A stretch of 64,000 nt of DNA from Hydnum rufescens UP504 (lineage: Eukaryota > Basidiomycota > Agaricomycetes > Cantharellales > Hydnaceae). Shown piece after piece: positions 23,313 to 33,679 of the stretch. Made by a program: the position numbers and the translations under genes. Position 1 is the stretch's first letter. Each line of letters starts with the position of its first letter. The DNA lies in the NCBI GenBank assembly GCA_014904985.1, contig MU129004.1, positions 160,191 to 224,190 of the forward strand. Reading direction: 5' to 3'. A model generated the notes under the pieces. That model searched no databases. It was not told the DNA's origin and saw only the letters and a list, made by a program, of their open reading frames with translations.

Positions 23313-23771
23313 GCTAGATAAGATCTTTTAAGGAATAAAGTGAAATAACAATCATATTACATAAGATGATTTCCTCATGCACAGAGTCATCACACCACCA
23401 CACTCCAGACTCCCCCTTGTTCGCCCCCCCTTGCTTGCCCCCCCTTGCTCATGTTGTCAAGCATCCCTTTTCTTCACCCACCCACCTCCCTTTATTGTCA
23501 CTAAACCTAATGTGCCAAGAACAGGGTTGCATAGCCATGCTCCTTAGATTCTGTCATGCTCCAAGTTCCAAAGAAGGTCTTTCATTTCTGAGAATGAAGT
23601 GCTAAATGTTAGTGCTCGACATTCTTGTGCTTACATAACTCAGACCCTCTTTAGCATTCTCCACCCACACTAAGGATTGAGTGTGATCAAGGTTTTAAAC
23701 TGCAGAGCAAGCTAAGCAAAGCTTAGTGGGTTTAATCCTTGATCTTATTCCCTCAAAAGATCTTATCTAGC
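23313..23771. mobile_element. MITE-like element with 26-27 bp terminal inverted repeats
   Basis: The left arm 23313-23338 (GCTAGATAAGATCTTTT then AAGGAATAA) and the right arm 23745-23771 are inverted copies with about three differences. The 459 bp between the outer ends contain no coding frame of note but include C-rich runs at 23400-23490. No target duplication was fixed. The size and structure fit a non-autonomous DNA element; no parent is visible in the window. Confidence 0.65.
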
Positions 23772-24124
23772 TGTGTGACCAATAGTTTCTGTCTCTACCA
23801 CTAATGAAGGAACAACACCATAGCATTATGTAATCCAATTGTGATTGGTCAAGTGACTGATTAGATCAGTCTACTTTGAGCTCCAAATATTTAGGCTCTG
23901 AATCACTGAAACCCACCATATTTTATCAAGACTTGGAAACAAATCCACATTGACACTGCGCCTTTGCTCATTATACAGTGTCAGTTTGATGGCTTGGTCA
24001 GGGACTGGTCTCAAGTCTAGTGAGGTGGTACTAATTCTAATCATGCATTACTCCACATTTTCAAGGTTGGACTTTCTGAACTGCAGTCAATGAAACAGTG
24101 GGATTGGATTGAGAACTAACACAT

Positions 24125-24364
24125 TTATATTTCCATGGACAAGAACTTGATAATGGCTGCTTTAGCTACATCAGGAATGTGCTCAATCCAGTGGTTCAAA
24201 GCCTCAACAGTCTGCTTGAGTTCAATGTTCTCTTGCATGAGATGGTTGTTGTTATCAATCGCCTCATGAAGGGTGCTCTCTGAAGCCTCATGCTCAGCCT
24301 CATTAAGGGCAAGCTGAAGGTTGAGGGACTGGGTAGTGGGGTGACAGGTAGGAGTCAAAGGCAT
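24125..24364 (-). CDS. Short coiled-coil ORF, possibly a KDZ tail fragment
   Basis: Seventy-nine codons from ATG at 24364, with NLQLALNEAEHEASESTL and LMQENIELKQTVEALNHWI. This gives a clear heptad-like pattern of Leu and charged residues ending in a short hydrophobic tail. The strand and neighbourhood match the KDZ copies, whose C-terminal third is also coiled coil. The similarity is compositional only, so it could be an independent small gene or a chance frame. Confidence 0.25.
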   Translation of the reverse strand: MPLTPTCHPTTQSLNLQLALNEAEHEASESTLHEAIDNNNHLMQENIELKQTVEALNHWIEHIPDVAKAAIIKFLSMEI

Positions 24365-25402
24365 GGATGCTACAGAAAGGAGTCAGAAAGGACAACCACC
24401 ATTGAGTGGAGGATATACTTACTAATCCAGGAAACACATGTCAGGGTCTTGGGTGTGGTAAGATGCAAATTAGGTTGGTCCTGATTGATAGAACGATTGT
24501 TGCCTGACCACACTGCAAATGGTGAAGTGGAATCATTCAGCAGCAATAAGGATATGGAAGATTTGGGAAATACCATACAGAAAAATTTACAGTGCTCATT
24601 GTCTCCCCACTTGGAACATCCCCAAAATCCTTGGCCAGGGTTTTGGGACTCAACCCCAGAATATCGATGTAGTGCTAATGAGCAGTCAGGAGACACATGA
24701 ATTGTTTGGCTGCTTGAGAACAAACATACCTGCCAGGTCTCCAGGACAGTCACAAAGAATACAGCCATCAGAAGAAAGAAAGACAGTTTTTCCACATATG
24801 GCAGTCTGGGAGCGAGTCATCATCTGCTTTTGTGGAGGGGGGAGTTCTCACCTTGATCAACACATCACCTTATACTCCATTATTTGATATAACACAATAG
24901 ATATAGGATATCCCAGGATGTCCTAGGTGATCACAGGATGTCCTAGGATGTCCCTGTCTGAGGTAATCCCATGCCTGAGGCAATTTGCATCTGGCAGCTG
25001 ACGGGTATATAAGTCAAGCAAATTTTCCTTTCACCTCCCCACTTCTTCACCCCCCACTTCTTCCCTTGTTCCTTTGCCACTGTAAGTTGTCCCTGCTCCA
25101 TCCATACTCAGTGCATGTCACAGGTCTGTCAAAGATCTGCACATTACTGATATGGTGCATTCTTGGTGGTTAACTGGTGACATTACCTTGGGATAGTGGC
25201 TTGGTCAGCAGTGTCAGTCTTCGATTCATAGGTGATAGGTGAGCTTCATTTCTGGACTGTATCACTATGTGCATGGATCGTGTTGAGGCATCACTGTGGG
25301 CCTCACATGTCCATCACATGGTGTGGCAGAAAGGTTTGGTGCACTTGACTAATGGGACTTTGTTGATTCATAGGGTTTGGCCAGGCAGGTCAGCCAATTA
25401 TC
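24365..25402. other. Non-coding stretch with a promoter-like segment
   Basis: No convincing gene. It includes the GGATGTCCTAGG cluster (24905-24955) and a plus-strand TATATAAG at 25006-25013 followed by a long CT-rich tract to about 25075. Confidence 0.45.
25006..25075 (+). promoter_or_regulatory. TATA box plus CT-rich tract, orphan promoter
   Basis: TATATAAG is followed within 70 nt by CACCTCCCCACTTCTTC-type pyrimidine tracts, the classic fungal core-promoter layout. No long frame follows on this strand, so it may be the remnant 5' end of an element. Confidence 0.35.
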
Positions 25403-25600
25403 AGTATCTAATTAGATACTTTGAGGGTTGCATTTATATGCTCTAATTAGATATACAGCCCTTGGGGCCCCTGGTGGCCCCTGTGGGCTAACTTGGATGG
25501 GCTCGGGGGGGCTCAAGTACTGATCCAGGGGCCCCTCAGCACTGCCTCCAAAGGCCTCATTTCAAACCCGAGTATTTTCTAAGTTCAGCTAGGGGCCCCC
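25403..25600. repeat. Palindromes plus GGGGCCC-rich patch
   Basis: GTATCTAATTAGATAC (25409-25424) is a perfect palindrome. A second TCTAATTAGAT at about 25442 follows, and then several GGGGCCCC/GGGGCCCCT clusters. The position just 3' of the KDZ C-terminal fragment K2a parallels the other KDZ copies. Confidence 0.55.
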
Positions 25601-25667
25601 CACAATTAACTTAATGGTTTCAGTTTCTGTATTATTTTTGCTAAGTACATATGTAGATAACATGGAC

Positions 25668-27050
25668 TTATTCTTCATCACTACTAGTCTCACTTCCCAT
25701 ATCATCTGAATGACCCTCATGAAGGAGGTCTGTAGCTGCAAGTAGGACTGGGTCAGCAATAACTGGCCAAGGGTCCAGCTCAAATTCTTCATCATCATCT
25801 GAGCTATCCACCTCCCCTTCTCCAGGGCCCACTGTCCATTTGTCTGACCTTGGCAACTTTGGGATTGCTGCTTGTTCAGCTAAGGACCCTGCCAACTTGG
25901 ACAGGGTGGGATGGCACCCTGCAATCAAGCAGAGCCCTGGTCTCCCTAGTCAAAGTCTGCCACCTCATCAAGGGAAATCAGCCCAAGAGATGCCAGATTG
26001 AGGCATGTCGGATTGACGACCTCAGATTGAGCGACCTTGGATGAGACCTCGTATTGAGCGACCTTGGATTGAGTGACCTCGTATTGAGCAACCTCAGATT
26101 GAGTGACCTTGGATTGAGTGACCTTGGATTGAGTGACCTTGGATTGAGCGACCTTGGATTGACCAACCTCAGATTGACCAACCTCGGATTACCAACCTGG
26201 ATTGACCAACCTCAGATTGACCAACCTTGGATTGACTGACCTGGATTGACTGACCTCAGATTGACTGACTCAGACTGAGCAACATTGGGGCTAATGCATC
26301 AATGGAGCATCCCACCTCTTGCCCAAATCTATAAGCCACTGAGCATGTTCCACAAGAAGAAATGGAGGTCAGCATCCTCTGCAGGTAGACTAAATTAGCA
26401 CACCCTTCTGCCAGATATCACCCCCTTACCTTTGGAAGCCTGTAAAACAGTGATCAATGCAGCTGATTCATCATTGAACCAATGCTGCAAAGAGGACCGT
26501 TCACATTCACAGAGATATAGTTCATCATGGCAATTCATGATTTCTTGAACAATTTGGATCCCATTTCGGACATCCTCATCCCCTAGCCAAGGAGGGACCT
26601 GTCTGCCAAATTCATCATCAGCAAGTCCAATATCTTGCCAGATATCATTGTCCACATCAAGACTAAAAAGACCCTTCATCTCAATGGGAGGAGGGATGAC
26701 TGCATTATGGGGAATCCCACACCATCTGCGAAGCTTGATCATACTGAGTTGGTGCTTATTGTAGTCCGTAACAAGGTTCTTGATTGACCAATACCGCCAT
26801 TTCAATGCTTTATTTGTGTGTTCCTCAGTACTGTGATCTATCATCAAGGATAATAATGTTAATACAATATAATATGAGTTACTGTAAACTCCAACTATGA
26901 ATAACTTGCCTAAGGCTTTGCTCCTGAAAGCACCAGTGAGATTATGTGCCTCGAAATTCCTCTGGCATGCCTTGGCAAGAATGCATGCTTTAAGTGCACG
27001 CATATTAAGTTGGTGTTCAAACCATGGGTGATCCAGCCTGGACAGCCATC
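25668..27050 (-). pseudogene. KDZ transposase C-terminal fragment, copy K2a
   Basis: From about 27050 downward the minus strand encodes the C-terminal coil and tail of a KDZ transposase: RLDHPWFEHQLNMRALKAC, then HTNKALKWRYWSIKNL, RRWCGIPHNAVIPPPIEMKG, VDNDIWQD and RQVPPWLGDEDVRNGI. The acidic last block (25928-25668) has EVDSSDDDEEFELDPWP. K1 and K3 show the same order (LNxH helix, PPxE, DxDIWQ, PxWL, acidic tail). It starts abruptly in the LNxH helix exactly where the 3' terminus motif of copy K2 begins (about 27050), so K2 seems to have inserted here. The N-terminal two thirds are not visible elsewhere in the window. A 15-bp minisatellite lies between its last two coding blocks. Confidence 0.75.
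26004..26280. repeat. 15-bp minisatellite, consensus GACCTTGGATTGAGT
   Basis: About 18 tandem copies, later ones shifting to GATTGACCAACCT and GATTGACTGACCT variants. It is open in both directions (LSDLG pentapeptides on plus, NPRSL on minus) because the period is a multiple of 3, which makes long spurious frames. It lies inside the K2a remnant. Confidence 0.9.
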
Positions 27051-27290
27051 TTCAGTACCTAAGATAGGCCCAAAAATGAGTCACAGGATGGGCCTAGTTA
27101 GGGTTACAAAACCAGGGGCCCCAATGGGGCCCAAAACAATATCAAAAAACACACAGTAGACTGATTTGGGCCCCAAATTTGGGTATTTTAGGCCTCTGGG
27201 GCCCCAATATTCTTAGGCCTATTGGCCCATTGGGGCCCCATCAAAGTTAGGTGCCCTTTGGCCTCTGGGGCCCCACTTAGTGAGGAACTT
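27050..27290. repeat. K2 3' terminus motif plus GGGGCCC-rich patch
   Basis: CAGTACCTAAGATAGGCCC at the K2a junction corresponds to GGTACCTAAGTAGG of the copy at 59860 and AGTACCTAACTAGG at 15673. Six or more GGGGCCC words follow up to 27290, ending about 85 bp from the K2 stop at 27374. Confidence 0.6.
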
Positions 27291-27373
27291 GGTCAAATTT
27301 TTCACTAGCCAACTTCAATCTGAAGTAAAGACTCTTTATATCTACCCAAAGTACGGAATGTAGAACCACAAAA

Positions 27374-30300
27374 TTATGCAGCATGAAACCAGGAGTCCAC
27401 ATGATCAAGGGCATTCAGAACCACAGCATCAACCTCTGACAGTGCCTCCTCCAGTTCCCCTCCATCATCATCATCAGAACTTGCATTATCTGACATACCA
27501 TCTATTATCACCAACTCCACAAGGTCTTCAGTCTTGGTGCAAGATCTAGCCTTTTGTAACAATGGCAGCTGTGGCATCACATCCCATTCTGGGCCACCGT
27601 CAGCTCCTGGCAATGCAACAGTATCAGCCTTCCACTGCAAACCTATATCATTGAGGTAGTGGAGTTTGATCAATAAGAAGTACTTGACGTCTAGGTCTGA
27701 ATCAATTTTCAGTACCACATCGCCCTAAACAAAGACTGAAACACACCCGCTGAGACATCAAAGGCCTTCTTTGTGGCCTTAAATTCAGCATTGAACCAAG
27801 CGCGCAAATTTGAATATTCTGCCCGACATCGGAGCAGGTCTTGCTTGCAGTTGATTATTTCTTGTGCCACGTGGATATTAGTGCGCACCGACTCATCTGC
27901 CAGCCAATCAGGAACATTCCCATTGGGGAAATCAGCAATATTGGCATCCTGCCAGACTGGCTGATCGACATCCATCTTCAGGAGACCATCAGGCTCGATC
28001 TCCAGGGGGGACGTAAGCGTCGTTTGGAATGCCATTCTTCCCTCTCATGGAAAGAAGTTGCTGAATCTTCTCATTATAGCGTTTCAGATTTGACTGGATT
28101 GCAGGTGTACGACTTTTGACCGCTGCATCAACATGAGCATGGGTGTTGTGATCTAAGTATATGTGGCGGTCAGGAGAGAAGGAACACATCATGACAAAGA
28201 GTAAAATACCTAATTTTCGATTTGCGTGGGCATGATCCAGAGAACTAAGTTCAAACTTTGTGCGTGAAGCTTTGCAACAAGTTGAGTATGCAGCACATGC
28301 AGGTTTAGTTGCGCATTGATCCAAGGGCTTCGTCTCATCTCCTCAAGTGATGTAAAGGATGTCGCATCCATGGCCTGCAGTGCAGCCACCTTTCGTGCAA
28401 CATTATTTCGCACTTTGTGGCAAAGCTTCTTTAGTCTCATCAATATTTGTCTTCAGCTCTGAAGACGCTGTAACCTCTAACCCCTCCTTTGCCAGAGCAA
28501 GGAGTTCACATTGAGGTCGTCTAATCTGGCAGCCAACAGGTCGGCAGTTTCTGATAAAATTAGAATCTGCTCGACAGCATGGGCTCCCATCAGCTTCGAT
28601 TGACCTAATCAATAGCGTAGATGATGAGCCTGTTGAGTTCCCCCTTGAGCAATGATGAATATTTATGAGTCATAGGTTTGCTCTGATAATCACGTTGTTC
28701 CTTGAACTGGGCAAGGAAATACTGGATCGAACGGTCACCCAGTATTTGCTCTGCTCGAACAGATGCTCATTTGCCCTTGCAACTCGTTCTTGAATCATTT
28801 TGCTGCCCCTCGTTGTTTCATTTCATCGAGGTATTCGGCTTGGAGGTCTATCACGAACAACTACGATGAGCTAGAAGCCAGCTATTACCTATGCTAGTAC
28901 ATCAGACCACTCAAGATACCACCCAGAAACTCGAAGGCATGGGATCAAGCCATGAGTCACTCCACGAGACGTCACAACCTGTCCCATCAGAAAGACCTCC
29001 AAAAGCTCCGCTTCATAGGGTGGTACCACAATCGACACAACACTGGTGGCCATACGCATGAAATACTCGATAACCGAAAGACGACCGGTCGAGGCACCAT
29101 GCATAAATTGCATTTTCCAGCTCCCGCTGAACGTGCACAAGCAACGACATACTGCAGACCGACTTTCAACATCCACGGTAAGCTCACGCGTAATGCAAGC
29201 AATGAGAGCGTAGCATAAAATGCTTTCCCAGCAGCATCCATGTTGGCAAGGAAAATTGCGCGATCGTACTGCAGAGAAGCGCATGACAACCAGAGTTGAA
29301 TTTTGGTGGATGCTTGTGACAGATTTCCATCAAGCTGCTGTGAAGAATCTAGCACTGTCGAGAGCTGATGCATGTATCATCCGGGTGTAACATGAATCAT
29401 CCCATACGGCAGCTCAATCTTCAGTCAGCTTGGCAACTCGATTACCGCAGTCCTGAAGCCTGCCCGTGCATGATTGATTTGCCTCCCAACTCGCAAATTC
29501 GATCGCTAGCCTTTACTCGACGGACATTTAACCCAGGGGGTCCCATGTCCGGTTTCACCCTGTGGCACTTCGATCCAGACCAATGTGTGCTGATTGAAGT
29601 TGGCACGAGGTAACCAATACAGGAAACACTAGAAAACACAAATAAGGATCAGATATAGTGTCACCATCGAGAGTAAGGAAACCTTGACTCACAGTAGAAC
29701 CGAGCTTCAGTATAGTTTCCTCCAACAAAAAGGACAACGAGATTGCAGATACAACTGGGTCATGTCGGAACAAGGTGTGAATTAGTTATGCATTTGATAA
29801 AGCGCTCATTCACGGAGTACCAATCAGTTACAATGTGACGAGGAAGCATTCGCGGAAGTCCGATTAAGACGATGATTTTGATATTGAATATATCGACGAG
29901 GCGGACCAGCATGCTGTAGTGAGATAAGGGGAATTCGCGAACAACGAGTAAAGAAGCCTTGCAGCAACTAATAACCGCGGAACCATGAAATTCGCAATGT
30001 TGCTGCCCATTGCTCTCTCGTTAGGGGCACAGCACAAAATGAGCTCGGCACAAACTCAGCATTCAAATAACTGCTAAAGTGGCCATACTGGGCACCGAAT
30101 GAAAGGACACCATGCTGGATTATACTGGCTCGCAGACATTGACATACAGCCAGAGTGATATCTTGAAGATCTGAATGCTTGATTAGTGAGAGGGAATGAA
30201 AACACTGGCTGATTGCAACATACAATCCATGAAGACGCAAACCACCTGTAAAGTGCGGACATAGGGGCAAGAACATGGCGAACACCCTGTGGATGTTGAC

Positions 30301-30716
30301 GTGGTCGGTCTCACTCCCTGCCGCTTGAAGGCCATGAAGGGCCATATTAATGAGGGGAGCACGGTGGAACTCCAGCGATGAGCCTGTGCATGTTTTCGAC
30401 GTGCGTGACGAGATAGCTTGTCGGATTCGAGACGTATGTGAATCGGCGGGACATCATCTATATCGTAGTCTAATGTCAATGGAATCGATCCACCAACATC
30501 GTACTCAGGGAGCTGGGACAGTGATGGTGCAGGAGCTGCAGACGAGTACAAGGGCCCGGAAGGTCCACGGCCAATGGTTTCTTGCTTAGGGAATTTCGCT
30601 CGACTCTTCCGTTTCTTCGTTCTGGGTTGCTGATGAGGGATGGCATCTTCTTGCAGCTTGGTATGATTCGTCTGGGTATTCAGTCTAGGCGGAGCTCTGT
30701 TGATGCCTGAGGCCAT
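27374..30716 (-). pseudogene. KDZ transposase, copy K2, decayed
   Basis: The start at 30716 (MASGINRAPPRLNTQTNHT) is followed by KFPKQETIGRGPSGPLY and HARRKHAQAHRWSSTVLPSL, close to copy K3. Then come cysteine-cluster remnants (30300-29970) and the catalytic region at 29373-28889 (RAIFLANMDAAGK, HPMKRSF), in which the GLSDGEGCE motif is broken by frameshifts. The C-terminal coil at 28612-28210 has SPWINAQLNLHVL, and the last blocks have DAYVPPGD, DVDQPVWQD and NVPDWLADESV. The acidic end (GMSDNASSDDDDGG) stops at 27374. The order equals that of K3. CpG content is higher than in K1, so decay is younger or milder. Upstream lies the ~140 bp repeat array. Its first 27 codons are duplicated at 40434-40516. 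Confidence 0.85.
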
Positions 30717-30959
30717 TTTTGGTAGAGTACTGTGTACTGTGGAACCTAACGATAGAGGACGGCTTAGCAGAAATATAAACAGTGAAAACCGACGGACTAA
30801 CGTAGGATAGATAGGACGCTCTGCAGGGGGTGATATAGGGTGACGACTCGACTGCCGTGTAGTTTGCGATTGATAGAACGCGTGAAAAACGATGGGAAAC
30901 AGGGAGACTCGTTGAGTGATACGGTGAGGTCAAACAACTCCCGAAGACGAGAAGCCACG

Positions 30960-31640
30960 ACAGCAAGTGTAGCCCGACGTCTAACTCAAAGTTGATTGAG
31001 ATGGATTGGAGAGACCGCAAAGCGTGCGAAAAGCAATGGAAAAACTGTGCGAGTTGGTGAGCGATGGGGCGAGATCGAATAAAACTCCTGCCGACGGAAA
31101 ACCAACAACACGAAGTGTAGCCCGACGTCTAGCTCGAAGTTGATTGAGACGGATTGGAGAGAACACTAAAACGCGTGAAAAAAAAATGATGGAGAATTTG
31201 TGGACCTGGCAAGCGATAGGGCGAGATCAAATAGCAACTCCTGCCGACGGAAAGCCACGACACGAAGTGCAGCCCGACGTCTAGCTCAAAGTTGATTGAG
31301 ACGGATTGGAGAGAGCGCGAAACCGTGTGAAAAGTGTGAGACCCAGTGAGGGATAGGGTGAGATCAAATAGCAACTCCTGCCGACGGAAAGCCACAACAC
31401 GAAGTGTAGCCCGACGTCCAGCCCGAAGTTGATGGAGATGGATTGGAGAGACCGCAAAAACGCGTGAAACAAAATGGAGAACGATAGGGCAAGATCAAAT
31501 ACCAACTCCTGCCGACGGAAAGCCACGACACGAAGTGTAGCCCGACGTCTAGCTTGAAGTTGATTGAGATGAATTGGAGAGACCGCGAAAATGTGGAGAA
31601 TTTGGGGACCTAGCGAGCGATAGGTTCCAATTCCCGCTGA
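30960..31640 (-). repeat. ~140 bp tandem repeat, five units (copy A)
   Basis: The core AGCCCGACGTCTAGCTCGA recurs with GACGTC at about 30976, 31124, 31276, 31413 and 31544, spacing 131-152 bp. Each unit also has GACACGAAGTGTAG (ACAC-gaa-GTGT inverted repeat), TTGATTGAGACGGATTGG and CGAGATCAAATAGCAACTC. Units are open on the minus strand but show no codon constraint. The array lies 0.25-0.9 kb upstream of the K2 ATG. Related arrays lie at 40760-41420 and 50445-50950, and a single core at 45680-45732. Confidence 0.85.
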
Positions 31641-32032
31641 TGGGACGCCAAACTCGGCAACTGCCGAGCCCATCCGTGAATTATGCTCTTGCCTTTGCTG
31701 TCCGCAATAAGGATAAATAATCAATGTACTGGGCCCCACAGCGACCGGGGTCTGCGGCGAGTGTCCATTACGAAATCGACCGAGAACCCTATTTGGAGAC
31801 GGAGACAAGTGACCCCTGTGAGGCTATGCCGACAACCTCGCCAATCTACCTCCTGGATCCGAGCTTAAGCTCACAAAAATACTAAGGACTTCTTCTCGGG
31901 TTCTTTCTGCCGTCGCTTGTTCACCTGAGCTACTCTAAGTCTCACCGATCCGAATTCGTCCTCACCCGCTTAGTAATCAGGGAGAGATTCCGCTCGAACG
32001 CCCGTTAGTAATGCCGTGCCGCTGAGCGCTAC

Positions 32033-32389
32033 TCACCGAGAATACTCATCTCTTTTCTCACCAGTACTACAGCACTGGTATCTAAAGATTCTCCTATTTT
32101 CCTGTAGTTTCTCTACCTTCTTGTAAATACTATAAAAGAGCAGGGTTGCCAACAAGGATAAGGACGTTCCTATTACATCCTTCCCGCCTTTCCACTTGAG
32201 CTCTCGATCTTTCAAGTCCACCCTCACCCGCTTAGTAATCAGGGGGAGGAATCGTTTCCAGGCCGCTACTTTCACTAGGGTATCCCCACGATAGGGCTCG
32301 CCTATTTCGACCATAGGTTCGCTTGAAATTTGTGACACCCCTCTACCAGTTCGAACCACTCTGTGGTGACTGCCAACACCTCGGTTCAT
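32033..32389 (-). CDS. Small ORF with one predicted membrane segment
   Basis: 118 codons. A charged middle (RVRVDLKDRELKWKGGKD) is followed by a hydrophobic stretch, VIGTSLSLLATLLFYSIYKK, then a basic tail. The second half is repeated as an open frame at 41836-42030 in the other duplicate, with conservative changes. That is weak evidence for coding, because the copies are similar anyway. Function unknown. Confidence 0.3.
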   Translation of the reverse strand: MNRGVGSHHRVVRTGRGVSQISSEPMVEIGEPYRGDTLVKVAAWKRFLPLITKRVRVDLKDRELKWKGGKDVIGTSLSLLATLLFYSIYKKVEKLQENRRIFRYQCCSTGEKRDEYSR

Positions 32390-32409
32390 TATCTATAGAG
32401 AATTCATCC

Positions 32410-33679
32410 TCTAGAACTCTTCTTGATCCACATTTATGACCAGGATGGAGACAATAGTACACACAATAGCGTAAATGTCAACAACTACATATAAGCCTTT
32501 CAGCTCTCACAATATATCATTGACTATACTAGTACTATCACAATCTATCCTCCTAATACACCATTGTTTGAGAAGTGATCAACCATCAGAGCAAACCAGC
32601 ACATTGATAACAACAGAAATACAGCTCATCGTACACACTGGCTGGAACAGAGTTTGATTTGGACAGTCATCAGAGCTCCAACCTTTTTCTATACTGGGAT
32701 GAAGAGACAAGGTGAGGATGAGAGAGATGGAACATATTGTACTGGAGACGCTAAGCCAGCAGATAGATAAACTTAACATGACAATAAGTGGAGCAGCAGA
32801 ATGAACAACCAGCAGCAGGGCGACCATTGGAGTTGGGTGGAATGTAGTTGGTGGTGGGATCTATATCAACGTGGCATCTATTTTGTCCAAACTGCGTGAA
32901 ATGGCTGAATGGAACATACAATATTTGTTGTGTTGCTCAAACATTTTGCCCATGTTCCATTTAAGATTGACTACCATTTTCAATGAGACTCTGAGTGAAT
33001 GACCGCAGGCGTGCATGAACAAGGATTGATGATGTTGGGTTCTTTAAATGGCACCCCAGGGTCCCCCAGAACCAAACCATCAAGTCTAGTGGGGCGTTGT
33101 ATTGATTGATGATTTGCAACTTGATGGACAATCAGTCGTTCTGGGGAGAGAAATTTTCAATGGCTGATTAGCTGCATTGATTGATCCCCAAAACTTGTTT
33201 ACCATCTTTGAATGACAGGACCAATTGTTCATCCATAATGAAATCACTGAAATGTCAAGTGCAAAAGGACTGGTTGCACTCTCTTCATATGATGAAAAGG
33301 GAGGCTACTCCCAAGGCTACTTATGTTCAGAAGCCATCACACCATATCTGGGAGGTGATGGAGCAGTGGCAGAGGTAGAGATGTGTGATTCACACCAGGC
33401 AGAGCTCTGTGGTCCCACCAGTAAATTGTTATATTTGATGGGAGGAGATACTATCGGATGTGTTGACCATAACATTGTGAATGTCATGGGATTGAGATGT
33501 AGATAGAGGTCCAAATCAAAGGGTTCAGCTTGTCAGGATTGAGGAACTTGGTCAAGTTGTCAATGCTCAGGAGCCTCATGCCATTGTGGTCAGACTTCTT
33601 TGTTCTAGATTCTTCTTGATGCTGCCCTTGGCCTTGAGCACTCAGCAGCCGTTCTGGTTTTAATCCCTCTCTGTAATGA
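32410..33679. other. Left part of a 6.2 kb insert, no gene recognised
   Basis: This stretch is absent from the other duplicate, where GAATTCATCC runs directly into GCGATTGGG (42203-42219). It has no LTR start (TGTCAG) and no recognisable coding motif, so the 5' end of the retroelement to its right is not defined. Confidence 0.5.

Larger units (their letters stand above)
30640..32409. repeat. Segmental duplication, left part, copy A
   Basis: Nearly identical in order and sequence to 40434-42212, from the K2 start codons through the ~140 bp array to GAGAATTCATCC. Most differences are CG in this copy versus TG or CA in the other. Confidence 0.9.

Noticed and set aside
23366..23605. 79-codon ORF inside the MITE-like element
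   Set aside because: Low-complexity Pro/Leu from C-rich runs; the element has no need for coding capacity and no motif is present.
30685..31808. Long minus-strand frames across the ~140 bp repeats as a repetitive protein
   Set aside because: The same DNA is open in several frames, frames change from unit to unit, and the CpG-depleted copy shows no bias to silent changes. Treated as non-coding.
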